From NCBI GenBank assembly GCA_012522345.1, contig JAAYKO010000061.1, positions 1 through 39,883 on the forward strand: a stretch of DNA of 39,883 nt, read 5' to 3'. The notes under the pieces were generated by a model. It was not told where the DNA came from, did not search any database, and was given only the letters and a program-made list of their open reading frames with translations. Shown in pieces: positions 25,764-34,020 of the stretch (positions are counted from its first letter, which is position 1; each line of letters starts with the position of its first letter). The position numbers and the translations under genes were made by a program. Source of the DNA: Acholeplasmataceae bacterium (GTDB taxonomy: Bacteria; Bacillota_I; Bacilli_A; Acholeplasmatales; UBA5453).

Positions 25764-26348
25764 TTATTTTTTAAGCTTAGGAATAATGTGATGATCAATA
25801 ACAGTTAAATAATCAATTCGAGGATTAAGAGAGAAGCTTATTAAATGAGCTTCTTTTTGAAATGTCTTGTAGCTAATGGATTTCCTGCCACCTTTCAAAG
25901 AATTGTTATAACATCTTTCAAGAACTTCAAAAGGTAAATAATAGTATTCGTTATGAGCTTTAAAATAAACAATTAAAAAGCCAATTCCGCCTGCTTCAGT
26001 AATTTGTCTTAAATGTTTAACCTGATGGTCATGAACATTGGCGAGTGGAATTGAAGTCGCACTTTGAGTTTCTTTACAATCAAAATCAACATAATAACCG
26101 CGATAAATCCCATTAAAGTCAGTTGTTGAAGGGGTTTTGTAGTAGGCCTCAGTAATCTTAGCTTTATTTCGGCTTGGATAGGAGACATTTACAACTTGAA
26201 CTGGTGTTGGTTTTTTGTAAATAACCGCTCTTTTTGTTTCGAGGTAAAACTGATTTGTAATTTCAATATCAGACTCTAAAGTCATTCCTAAGTTAGACAT
26301 CGAAGTCTTTTTAACAACTCTTTTTTTGGGAATTGGATGTTTTATCAT
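25764..26348 (-). CDS. recU: Holliday junction resolvase RecU
   Basis: Cuts four-way DNA junctions during recombination and repair. It has 194 residues with the PD-(D/E)xK nuclease core: STTD (Asp77) and VDFDCKET (Asp90, Lys92). The position corresponding to Glu101 of Bacillus RecU is Asp here, still within the family motif. PLANVHDHQVKHL and GGIGFLIVYF follow as usual. The start at 26348 is preceded by GGTGGTGAT. It is not next to a ponA-type gene as it is in Bacillus, though linkage could simply be lost. It diverges from the RNase J gene. Confidence 0.94.
   Translation of the reverse strand: MIKHPIPKKRVVKKTSMSNLGMTLESDIEITNQFYLETKRAVIYKKPTPVQVVNVSYPSRNKAKITEAYYKTPSTTDFNGIYRGYYVDFDCKETQSATSIPLANVHDHQVKHLRQITEAGGIGFLIVYFKAHNEYYYLPFEVLERCYNNSLKGGRKSISYKTFQKEAHLISFSLNPRIDYLTVIDHHIIPKLKK
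25832..25858 (+). terminator. Probable thiT terminator inside the 3' end of recU
   Basis: AGAAGCTTAT pairs with ATGAGCTTCT (10 pairs, one G-T) around TAA, then five T. It is 69 bases past the thiT stop, within the recU coding region on the opposite strand. Confidence 0.65.
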
Positions 26349-26432
26349 AATATCACCACCTTTATTATACACGATTTTAAACTTTAGAAAAACAAACTAA
26401 AAAAGAATAAGTGTCAAAAAATCTTAAAATAA

Positions 26433-26441
26433 TGTTATAAT
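26433..26441 (+). promoter_or_regulatory. Extended -10 promoter of the RNase J gene
   Basis: TGTTATAAT; no clear -35. Confidence 0.55.
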
Positions 26442-26475
26442 ATAATAGATAAAGCCACTTTGAGGAGTGATTAAA

Positions 26476-28158
26476 GTGAAGTTACAAGTTTACGCTTTAG
26501 GTGGTCTTGGCGAAAATGGTAAAAATTTATATGTTATTGATGTTGAAAAAGAACTTTTCGTTTTAGATGCTGGAATTAAATACCCGACTAGAGAACTTTA
26601 TGGAATAGATGAAATCATTCCTGATTTTAAAGTTTTATTGAGTAGAAAAGAGCAGATTAGAGGCTTTTTCTTATCCCATGCACATGAAGATCATATCGGA
26701 GCTTTACCGCATATTTTACAAGAAATTAAAGCACCGGTTTATGCTACCGATTTTACAATGGAACTGATTAAAGACCAATTAAAAGAGAAGGATGTTCCGT
26801 TAGAAGATTTAAAATTAATAACTGTTGATCAAAACTCAACAATTAAATTTGGCAATGTAAAAGTAACTTTTTTTAAGACGACTCATTCAATTCCTGAGAG
26901 CATTGGAATTGCAGTTCAAACATTTGATGGAACAATCGTTTACACTAGTAACTACACTTTTAATCAAACCGGGGATCAGCGTTATCAAACAGATTTTCAA
27001 AAGATTAATGAAATTGCGGAAAAAGAAGTTTTATTATTGATGAATGAATCGCTCGGTAGTAATAAGGTTTTAAATGGAAATAAAAATCAAATGTTAGAGA
27101 TTGAGTTAAACAAAGCGATTTCAAGTGCGACTGAACGGATAATTGTTTCTCTTTTTTCAAGTGATTTGCAAAAGATTCAAAAAGTTATTGATATCGCCTT
27201 AAGTTATGAAAAACGGATTGCGATAATTGGAAGAAGGGCGCAAAGAATTGTCGATATCGCACTTAAGATGAACTATTTATCAATACCGCCAGACCGGCTA
27301 ACAAACTTAAGATTTATAGATGAGAAAAATAAAAACGATGACCCTGATTTGGTCTGTTTAGTCACTGGAGAGCGGCATGAACCATTTTATATGCTCCAAA
27401 GAATGGTTAAAAAAATTGACAGACTGATTCATGTCAATGAATATGACACAATTATTATCGCTACAGCACCGATACCAGGGACTGAGAAAATGGCTGCGCG
27501 AACATTTGATTTGCTATATCGTAGCGAAGCAAATATCGTGATGATTGATCAAGAATATTTAACTGCCAATCATGCGACAAGTGAAGAGATTAAAATGATG
27601 ATTAGTATGTTAAAACCAAAATATATTATGCCAGTAATAGGTGAATATAGAATGCAATATCAAGTTCTCAATATTGCTAAACAAATGGGATATACTGACC
27701 AAGAAGTTTTTTTGCTCAATAATGGCGATGCACTCCGACTCGATGATCAAAAGCCACTGATTCAAAAGGGACGCTACCGGACCGGAGACATTATGATTGA
27801 TGGGATTAGTTTAGGGGATATAAATGAAATAGTTATTCATGACCGAGAACTCTTGAGTGAAGATGGTGTTTTAATTTGTATTGCTCACCTTAATCCGGTA
27901 ACTAAAGAGATTAAAGGTGAGATAAAAATAATAACCAAAGGATTTATAACTGAAGAAGATAAAGAGAGTATTAAAGTTGAATTAAAGAAGATTTGTCGGG
28001 AACAAATAAATCTTCATTTTGGTAATAAATATGTTAATTGGAATGAACTTAAAAACACAATCCGTGATGAATTCAATAAATATCTTTACAAAGAATTGCG
28101 ACGTAGGCCAGTTACAATTCCAGTTTTAATAGCGGTTGATAATGATGAAAAAAATTAA
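26476..28158 (+). CDS. RNase J-family protein with two substituted metal ligands (J2-like)
   Basis: A 560-residue metallo-beta-lactamase/beta-CASP ribonuclease homologue with the full RNase J length (MBL core, beta-CASP about 200-360, C-terminal domain). Motif 2 is intact (HAHEDH, 68-73), as are motif 3 His137, acidic motif A (Glu191) and motif B His366. The motif 4 Asp, normally in TGDFKFD, is Asn159 (TSNYTFN). The motif C His, normally PVHGE, is Ile388 (MPVIGEYRM). The 22-residue spacings of both pairs match Bacillus RNase J1, so the alignment is secure. Catalysis is probably weak or lost, suggesting an RNase J2-like partner of an active J1 encoded elsewhere. Start is GTG at 26476, eight bases after gaggag. 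Confidence 0.9.
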   Translation: MKLQVYALGGLGENGKNLYVIDVEKELFVLDAGIKYPTRELYGIDEIIPDFKVLLSRKEQIRGFFLSHAHEDHIGALPHILQEIKAPVYATDFTMELIKDQLKEKDVPLEDLKLITVDQNSTIKFGNVKVTFFKTTHSIPESIGIAVQTFDGTIVYTSNYTFNQTGDQRYQTDFQKINEIAEKEVLLLMNESLGSNKVLNGNKNQMLEIELNKAISSATERIIVSLFSSDLQKIQKVIDIALSYEKRIAIIGRRAQRIVDIALKMNYLSIPPDRLTNLRFIDEKNKNDDPDLVCLVTGERHEPFYMLQRMVKKIDRLIHVNEYDTIIIATAPIPGTEKMAARTFDLLYRSEANIVMIDQEYLTANHATSEEIKMMISMLKPKYIMPVIGEYRMQYQVLNIAKQMGYTDQEVFLLNNGDALRLDDQKPLIQKGRYRTGDIMIDGISLGDINEIVIHDRELLSEDGVLICIAHLNPVTKEIKGEIKIITKGFITEEDKESIKVELKKICREQINLHFGNKYVNWNELKNTIRDEFNKYLYKELRRRPVTIPVLIAVDNDEKN

Positions 28159-28591
28159 ACCAAAAAACCCAACATTTAAAACAGAATTTTTTGTCAATCC
28201 AATCTTAAGCGTAATCTTTTTAGTTTTATTTATTTTAAATGCTTTAGAAATTAATTTTCTTGAATTGACAATTAATCTTCGCGTTCTTTATGGAATCTTA
28301 CTTTTTGTTTTATTTCTGTTTTTCGTCTTTAAGTCAATTGTAAATCTAATGTATAAAGTCGAAATAACTGCTAATTTTATCGCTTTTTTCTATCCAACAA
28401 AAAAATACAATCGACGACTTTTAATCGCTGACATTACAGAATATCGTTTTAAAACAAACCGGACAAAGGACGACACTCTAATTTTATTTTTAAAAGGAGC
28501 AGAGGTTGCAAAGCTAGGTTTGAAAAGATATTCATCTGAACAAAGAAAAGAAATTATTCAAGAAATAAAAGCCCGCGGTGGACTTAAATAA
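28142..28591 (+). CDS. Small membrane protein with a C-terminal PH-like domain (hypothetical)
   Basis: A 149-residue protein of unknown function. Two membrane helices (about 20-40 and 46-70) are followed by a beta-rich cytoplasmic part: YKVEITANFIAFFYPTK, LLIADITEYRFKT, DDTLILFLKG, then a helix. The layout resembles bacterial PH-domain membrane proteins, but this is inferred from the pattern only. It overlaps the RNase J gene end by 17 bases, so it is probably co-transcribed and might anchor or report to that protein. A second ATG at 28145 is equally possible. Confidence 0.7.
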   Translation: MMKKIKPKNPTFKTEFFVNPILSVIFLVLFILNALEINFLELTINLRVLYGILLFVLFLFFVFKSIVNLMYKVEITANFIAFFYPTKKYNRRLLIADITEYRFKTNRTKDDTLILFLKGAEVAKLGLKRYSSEQRKEIIQEIKARGGLK

Positions 28592-28615
28592 AAAGCAACT
28601 CAAGTGGTTGCTTTT
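28591..28615. terminator. Bidirectional terminator between the membrane protein gene and rarA
   Basis: AAAAGCAAC (28591-28599) pairs with GTTGCTTTT (28607-28615), 7-base loop. T-rich on both strands, between convergent genes. Confidence 0.8.
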
Positions 28616-29829
28616 GCTTTTTCAAGGGCTTCTAAACGCTTTTTTAAGGCGGTTTCATAACTCGACTCCGCTTTTGGTTGATAGTAAATATCCCCTTTAA
28701 TATTATCTGGCAAGTATTGTTGGTTGACAATACTGTTTTTATAATCATGAGGTAGTTTATAAATTGTTGGATCTTTTAAAATTTCCCGATTTAAAATCTG
28801 CTTTGGAATTGGACCACAACCACCACTTTTATAACGTTCTAAAGCTTGCTCGATTGCCATAAACGCAGTATTAGATTTTGGCGATAAAGCAGCGTCAATC
28901 ACGGCTACCGAAAGGGGAATTCTCGCCTCAGGAAAGCCAACTTGTAAAGCCGCATCACAACAAGCCTTAACTTTGACTCCTAAAAGCGGATTTGCAAGTC
29001 CGATATCTTCATAAACTATTACTAATAGTCTTCTTACAATTGAAGCTAAATCTTCTAAAGCGATTAAACGTGCTAAATAATGAAGGCTGGCATTGACATC
29101 AGAGCCACGAATTGCTTTTTGAAAAGCTGATAAAATATCATGTAAATCTTCTTTTCCCAACACTAAAGAGCGATCTCCTAAAGCTCTTTTGGCAATTGGT
29201 AGTGTAATTTGATCGCTTTTTTCGGCGTAGATAACAATAATTTCTAACATATTGATTGCACTTCTTAAATCACCAGCAGCAATCATCGCAAGATAGTTAT
29301 AAACATTGTTTTTAATTACCCCATCGTAATCAATTAAGTTATTATTAACAAGATTGATTAAAGCTTTTTCGATATCAGCAGTTTTTAAGTCAGCAACCTC
29401 ATAAATGTGACATCTTGAGCGAATCGCCGGATTAACTGCGACATAAGGATTTTCAGTAGTAATACCAATAATTTTAACTTTACCTGACTCTAAAAAAGGC
29501 AATAAATAGTCTTGCGTATCAGATTTCATTCTCTGAATTTCATCAACAATTATTAAAATATCATGAAAAATTGTTTTATCACAAATCTCTTTTAATTGCG
29601 CTTTATTATCTGTTGAAGCATTGAAATGGTAGTAATCAAGATTTAAAAGTTTTGCAGTGATGATTGCGATTGTCGTTTTACCTGTTCCGGGGTTACCAGC
29701 TAAAATAAAACTAACAATTTTTTTTGCAGCGATAAGTTTTGTTAATGCTCCTTCTGGACCGACTAAATGATCTTGACCGACAACATCTTTAAAACTTTGC
29801 GGTCGTAATTGAAAAGCTAATGGTTTCAT
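28600..29829 (-). CDS. rarA: Replication-associated recombination protein RarA (MgsA, AAA+ ATPase)
   Basis: A clamp-loader-like AAA+ protein acting at stalled replication forks, 409 residues. Walker A is GNPGTGKT at 45-52 and Walker B is IIVDEIQRM at 93-101, where Gln99 replaces the His usual in DEVHRF. The N-terminal PLAFQLRPQSFKDVVGQDHLVGPEG is the family opening. The C-terminal tetramerisation region contains LARLIALEDL, LANPLLGVKV and GCGPIPKQILNRE-like segments. A -10-like TATAAT lies upstream on the minus strand. Monocistronic. Confidence 0.95.
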   Translation of the reverse strand: MKPLAFQLRPQSFKDVVGQDHLVGPEGALTKLIAAKKIVSFILAGNPGTGKTTIAIITAKLLNLDYYHFNASTDNKAQLKEICDKTIFHDILIIVDEIQRMKSDTQDYLLPFLESGKVKIIGITTENPYVAVNPAIRSRCHIYEVADLKTADIEKALINLVNNNLIDYDGVIKNNVYNYLAMIAAGDLRSAINMLEIIVIYAEKSDQITLPIAKRALGDRSLVLGKEDLHDILSAFQKAIRGSDVNASLHYLARLIALEDLASIVRRLLVIVYEDIGLANPLLGVKVKACCDAALQVGFPEARIPLSVAVIDAALSPKSNTAFMAIEQALERYKSGGCGPIPKQILNREILKDPTIYKLPHDYKNSIVNQQYLPDNIKGDIYYQPKAESSYETALKKRLEALEKAKATT

Positions 29830-29955
29830 AGTTTCACTTCCTAAGTATTATATAGTATAATTATAACATACTGCTTAAATTAATTTTCAACTTGATTGAG
29901 TTGTTTTAGGTGCGAAGAAACAAAAAAAAGATTTAGCTAGTTTTCCGCCTAAAGA

Positions 29956-29984
29956 TTGAAAAAACATTGCATTTGGAGTACAAT
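29956..29984 (+). promoter_or_regulatory. Promoter of apt-rel-dtd
   Basis: TTGAAA (29956-29961), 17 bases, TACAAT (29979-29984). Confidence 0.65.
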
Positions 29985-30011
29985 ATTTTTATATGAAAGG
30001 AAGAGTAAAAA

Positions 30012-30524
30012 ATGAACTTTAAAGATTTTGTAGCAACAATTCCAGATTTTCCAACTAAAGGAGTTCAATTCCGCGATATTACACCATTAATGCTTAACGG
30101 GAAGGCATACAAAAAGGCTTGCGATCAGATGATTGAATTTGCTAAAGAGGTTAAAGCGGATGTTATTGTTGGACCAGAGGCTCGGGGGTTTATTTTTGGT
30201 TGTCCTGTATCTTATGCTTTACAAATCGGTTTTGCTCCAGTTAGAAAACCGGATAAATTACCGCGCGAAACTGTCAGCGTGAAATATGATTTAGAATATG
30301 GTTCAAATGAACTTACCATTCATTCTGATGCGATAAAAAAGGGAGACAACGTTTTAATTGTTGATGATCTTTTAGCGACAGGAGGCACTGTAGAAGCAAC
30401 CGTAAAACTTGTTAAAAAGTTAGGCGGTAATGTCGTTGGTGCAACTTTTTTCATTGAACTTGAAGACTTAAAAGGAAGAGAAAAACTCAAAGGTATTCCT
30501 CTGTTTGTGCTCTTGAAATATTAA
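30012..30524 (+). CDS. apt: Adenine phosphoribosyltransferase
   Basis: Salvages adenine to AMP using PRPP. Its 170 residues start with the [15 protein letters not shown] segment of Apt. [10 protein letters not shown] (adenine site, about 56-65), [19 protein letters not shown] and the PRPP motif [12 protein letters not shown] near 115-127 follow. It begins after gaaaggaag with its own promoter. The next gene is rel, as in many Firmicutes (apt-rel-dtd); alarmone and purine metabolism are linked through shared nucleotide pools. Confidence 0.96.
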   Translation: MNFKDFVATIPDFPTKGVQFRDITPLMLNGKAYKKACDQMIEFAKEVKADVIVGPEARGFIFGCPVSYALQIGFAPVRKPDKLPRETVSVKYDLEYGSNELTIHSDAIKKGDNVLIVDDLLATGGTVEATVKLVKKLGGNVVGATFFIELEDLKGREKLKGIPLFVLLKY

Positions 30525-30539
30525 AAAAGGAGGTTTTTT

Positions 30540-32723
30540 GTGGATCTAATCAGTTTTCCGGTTTTAAAGGAGAAAATCCAAACCTACATTCATAAAAAAG
30601 AAGATTTAAAACGCATTGATGAAGCATATCAACTTGCGCTTTTTAAGCATGAAGGTCAATATCGGCGAAGCGGTGATCCCTACATTACCCATCCTGTTGC
30701 GGTCTGTTATATCTTGGCAGAACTTTCAAGTGGTCCAAATACGTTAATTGCGGCATTATTACACGATTTAGTCGAGGATACAGACACAACCTTAAAAGAA
30801 ATCGACCAAAAATTTGGTGATGATGTTAAAATTTTAGTTGATGGTGTAACAAAAATCTCAAAATTAAGCTATACCCAAGAGATTTCGCAAGCAGAAAATC
30901 ATCAAAAGATGTTGCTGGCGATGAGTAAAGACATTCGAGTTATTTTAATTAAAATTGCTGACCGTCTTCATAATATGCGAACAATCGATCATCAAGTTTT
31001 CGACAAAAGAATTAAAATTGCCAATGAAACGTTAGACATTTATGCACCACTCGCCCATCGTTTAGGTCTCTTTAATATTAAAGCCGAACTAGAAGATATC
31101 AGTTTAAAAGCGATTAATCCCCCTTATTTTTATCGAATAAGGAGTTTGGTCGAAAATGAAGAAAAAATCCAGACAATCGCTGTTGAACAAATGACGGAGA
31201 CAATTAAAAAATATTTAAAAGAACACAAAATTAATAAATATGAAATTAGCGGTCGGACAAAATCAATTTACTCAATTTATAAAAAGATGGTCTTTCAAAA
31301 CCGGGCATTTGAAGATATTTACGATATTTTAGCAATGCGAATTATTGTTGATAAAATTGAGACTTGTTATCAAGTTTTAGGAATTATTCACGCTAACTTT
31401 GTCCCAATCCCAAAACGCTTTAAAGACTATATTGCCGTGCCAAAGCCTAATATGTATCAGTCTTTACATACGACAGTTTTAACTGATAATGGTTCGATAT
31501 TTGAAATTCAAATTAGAACTGAAGAGATGGATAAAGTTGCTGAGTTTGGAGTAGCTGCTCATTGGGCATATAAAGAGGGAAAAGCTTATTCAAAAGAAAA
31601 AGAACAATTTGAAATTGCCCAAAAACTAAAATGGTATAGCGAACTTCTTAAAATGAGTGAAGATAACAGCCTTTCTGATACTGAGACAGCGAGTGAGTTT
31701 GTTGAATCGGTTAAAGCAGATATCCTTTCTGCAAATGTTTATGTTTTTACCCCGCGTGGTCAAGTTATTGAATTGACAAGAGGCTGTACTCCAATAGATT
31801 TTGCTTATCGAATTCATACCGACATTGGCGATAAAGCTGTTGGGGCAATAGTCAATAACCGGATTGTCCCTTTAGATTATGAACTCCAAACAGGGGATGT
31901 TGTTAATATCCGAACAAACAAAAACTCACCGGGACCATCTGAAGATTGGTTAAAAATAGTTAAATCAAATCATGCTCGCCATAAAATTAGAAACTTTTTA
32001 AATCGGGCGAATCGCGATAAATTATACCAAATGGGAAAGGATGCTTTAGAGCGAGAAGCGATCTCCCAAAAAGCAGAACTAACAAAACTCGATGATGAAT
32101 TTGTTAAAAAGCATTTCTCCAAAAATAAAATCTTAACTGTTGAAGCCTTGTATGTGGAGATCGGTAAAGGAATCTTATCAGAGAAAACGGTTATCGCAAG
32201 GCTATTAGGAAAAGAGCTTGACAAAGAACAGATGTTGCAACGTCAAATTGAAAAAGCTCAAAGAATTTTAACAACAAGCCATGAAAGCGGAATTGTTGTT
32301 GAAGGACTTACGATGCCTCAAATTAAAATTGCTAATTGCTGCCTTCCGGTTTTAAATGACCCAATTGTTGGCTTTGTAACAAGAGGATCCGGAATTGCAG
32401 TTCACCATAAAAATTGTCCCAATTTAAATGCTTTACCGCAAAAGCGTTTAATCGATGTATTTTGGGCAACCAATGTTGAAAGAAGATATCCAACAAGAGT
32501 TCAAATTGTAGCAGTGAACAGAGAAAACATTGTTGCTGATGTGATATCTTCAATTAACGCTTTAAGTATCTCAATCGCAGAAATCAATGCGGTTGTGACA
32601 CCAAAACTTGAAAATATTATTGTTTTAAAAGTCTTAGTGAAAAATTTAGATGAACTAGAAAAAATGATGTTAAGACTAATGAATGTAAGTGATGTCTATA
32701 CCATCGAAAGGAAATATATTTAA
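30540..32723 (+). CDS. rel: Bifunctional (p)ppGpp synthetase/hydrolase Rel
   Basis: Makes and degrades the alarmone (p)ppGpp, 727 residues with complete long-RSH architecture. The HD hydrolase domain (about 40-190) has HDLVEDT and RLHNMRTI. The synthetase domain (about 230-350) has GRTKSIYSIYKKM and RFKD near 291, the charge pattern of bifunctional rather than RelA-type enzymes, then YQSLHTTV. TGS (about 395-455) has VFTPRGQVIEL, the zinc-finger domain near 595 has CC...HxxNC, and the ACT domain begins about 650. Start is GTG behind aaaaaggagg. The stop abuts the dtd start. Confidence 0.96.
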   Translation: MDLISFPVLKEKIQTYIHKKEDLKRIDEAYQLALFKHEGQYRRSGDPYITHPVAVCYILAELSSGPNTLIAALLHDLVEDTDTTLKEIDQKFGDDVKILVDGVTKISKLSYTQEISQAENHQKMLLAMSKDIRVILIKIADRLHNMRTIDHQVFDKRIKIANETLDIYAPLAHRLGLFNIKAELEDISLKAINPPYFYRIRSLVENEEKIQTIAVEQMTETIKKYLKEHKINKYEISGRTKSIYSIYKKMVFQNRAFEDIYDILAMRIIVDKIETCYQVLGIIHANFVPIPKRFKDYIAVPKPNMYQSLHTTVLTDNGSIFEIQIRTEEMDKVAEFGVAAHWAYKEGKAYSKEKEQFEIAQKLKWYSELLKMSEDNSLSDTETASEFVESVKADILSANVYVFTPRGQVIELTRGCTPIDFAYRIHTDIGDKAVGAIVNNRIVPLDYELQTGDVVNIRTNKNSPGPSEDWLKIVKSNHARHKIRNFLNRANRDKLYQMGKDALEREAISQKAELTKLDDEFVKKHFSKNKILTVEALYVEIGKGILSEKTVIARLLGKELDKEQMLQRQIEKAQRILTTSHESGIVVEGLTMPQIKIANCCLPVLNDPIVGFVTRGSGIAVHHKNCPNLNALPQKRLIDVFWATNVERRYPTRVQIVAVNRENIVADVISSINALSISIAEINAVVTPKLENIIVLKVLVKNLDELEKMMLRLMNVSDVYTIERKYI

Positions 32724-33167
32724 ATGCGAGCTTTAGTCCAAAAAGTTGATTATGCAAAACTTGAGTGTGAAGGTCATTATGCGGAGATTAAAAAAGGCTA
32801 TGTTGTTTTTTTAGGAGTAAAAAATGATGACACTTTAAAAGACTATGAGTTTATTTTGCGAAAAATTAAAAACTTACGAATTTTTCATGACCAAAAAGGC
32901 AAAATAAATCTCTCTTTAAAGGCTGTTAAGGGAGAAATTTTATTGATTAGTCAATTTACCCTTTATGGCGATGTAAAAAACAACAATCGACCATCATTTA
33001 GTGATGGAGCAGACAAAGAAAAAGCAGAATTTTACTATGAAAAAATGATTGAAGATTTAAGCCGTGAGTTTCCAGTTAAAACAGGTGTCTTTGGTGCTCA
33101 TATGCATGTAACATATTTAAATAACGGTCCTTTTTCAATTATGATCGATTCTGAAGTAATTAGATAA
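32724..33167 (+). CDS. dtd: D-aminoacyl-tRNA deacylase
   Basis: Proofreading enzyme that removes D-amino acids (and glycine from tRNA-Ala) from tRNA, 147 residues. It starts MRALVQKV as the family does. The catalytic SQFTLYGD motif is near 75-82, and the chirality-selecting Gly-Pro motif is in NNGPFSIMID near 132-141. It begins immediately after the rel stop. No terminator is seen before the next T-box promoter. Confidence 0.95.
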   Translation: MRALVQKVDYAKLECEGHYAEIKKGYVVFLGVKNDDTLKDYEFILRKIKNLRIFHDQKGKINLSLKAVKGEILLISQFTLYGDVKNNNRPSFSDGADKEKAEFYYEKMIEDLSREFPVKTGVFGAHMHVTYLNNGPFSIMIDSEVIR

Positions 33168-33202
33168 TAATCAATTAACTTGTTTTAATACAGTGATAAA
33201 AC

Positions 33203-33231
33203 TTGACAATAAATTAGATAAAATATAAAAT
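33203..33231 (+). promoter_or_regulatory. Promoter of the hisS-aspS operon
   Basis: Consensus -35 TTGACA (33203-33208), 17 bases, TAAAAT (33226-33231). Confidence 0.7.
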
Positions 33232-33239
33232 TAGTTATA

Positions 33240-33436
33240 AGTTAATAGTCTGATGAAGGACACGAGTTATAAGCAATTTTTAACTAGCGAAGGCGGATGG
33301 TGGAAGCGCCTAATAAATCTTATAAAAGACACGTCTGGAAGACAGTTTTAAAAAATGAGAGCTAGTGAAAATTAGAATTAAGGTGGCACCGCGTTTATGA
33401 CGTCCTTAAAAATGTTTTTAAGGGTGTTTTTTTTTG
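33240..33436 (+). promoter_or_regulatory. T-box leader of the GNAT-hisS-aspS operon (Asp specifier GAC)
   Basis: Stem I includes AGCGAAGGCGGATGGTG and AAGCGCC elements. The specifier GAC is at 33328-33330, followed by A. The T-box AAGGTGGCACCGCG spans 33380-33393, and its TGGC pairs with GCCA, as for tRNA-Asp (G73). The terminator is CCTTAAA/TTTAAGG (33404-33423) then a T run to 33435. Low charging of tRNA-Asp should allow read-through. Confidence 0.93.
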
Positions 33437-33447
33437 AAGGTGAGAAA

Positions 33448-34020
33448 ATGTCATTACCAGAAAGATCTTTTAATGGATTTAAACTACGAGTATTAACAAT
33501 TAAAGATGCTAAAGATTATTATCAAATCGGCAAAAATAGTAAAAATATTGAATACTTAACATGGTATCCTTTTAAAAGCGTAAGGGATGCAAAAAAACAG
33601 CTCAATCAAATGTATTTAAGAAAAGCCAATTATGGCCAGCTAGATGGCTATGCAATAGTTGATGTTAAATTAAAAAAGATGATTGGAATTATTGAGTTTC
33701 ATACGATAAACAGTTTTGCGAAAACAGCCCATATCGGTTATTTACTGCATCAAGATTATTGGAATCAGGGGATTACAAGCCGAGCTTTAAAAGAACTAAT
33801 ACAAGTTGGTTTTGAGTATTTCATGTTTAACAAATTATTTATTACAACTGTCAAAGAAAATATTGGTTCAAGAAAAGTTTGTGAAAAAAACGACTTTAAA
33901 TTGATTGAAATAAAACCGCATTTTCATTACTATGAAAAGCATAATACATACCATGACTTATATATTTACACTTTAGAGAGGAAAGACTACTATGATTCAA
34001 AAACCAAAGGGAACTTATGA
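33448..34020 (+). CDS. GNAT family N-acetyltransferase (RimJ/RimL-like)
   Basis: A 190-residue GNAT protein. LRVLTIKDAKDYYQI at the start, VDVKLKKMIGIIEFHTI in the centre, and HIGYLLHQDYWNQGITSRALKELI (acetyl-CoA pyrophosphate loop region, about 107-130) followed by ENIGSRKVCEKNDFK match N-terminal or small-molecule acetyltransferases of the RimJ/RimL class. The target is unknown. The ATG at 33448 follows gaaggtgag; an upstream ATG at 33397 lies inside the T-box terminator and is rejected. Placement between the T-box and hisS, with a 29-base overlap into hisS, puts it under amino-acid control. Confidence 0.88.
   Translation: MSLPERSFNGFKLRVLTIKDAKDYYQIGKNSKNIEYLTWYPFKSVRDAKKQLNQMYLRKANYGQLDGYAIVDVKLKKMIGIIEFHTINSFAKTAHIGYLLHQDYWNQGITSRALKELIQVGFEYFMFNKLFITTVKENIGSRKVCEKNDFKLIEIKPHFHYYEKHNTYHDLYIYTLERKDYYDSKTKGNL

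Noticed and set aside
33330-33332. CAC (His) as the T-box specifier of the hisS operon
   Set aside because: The discriminator-pairing base of the T-box (TGGC) fits G73 of tRNA-Asp and not C73 of tRNA-His; GAC one step upstream agrees with Asp.
33397-33447. An upstream in-frame ATG start for the GNAT gene
   Set aside because: It lies within the T-box terminator hairpin and has no ribosome-binding site; the ATG at 33448 follows gaaggtgag.
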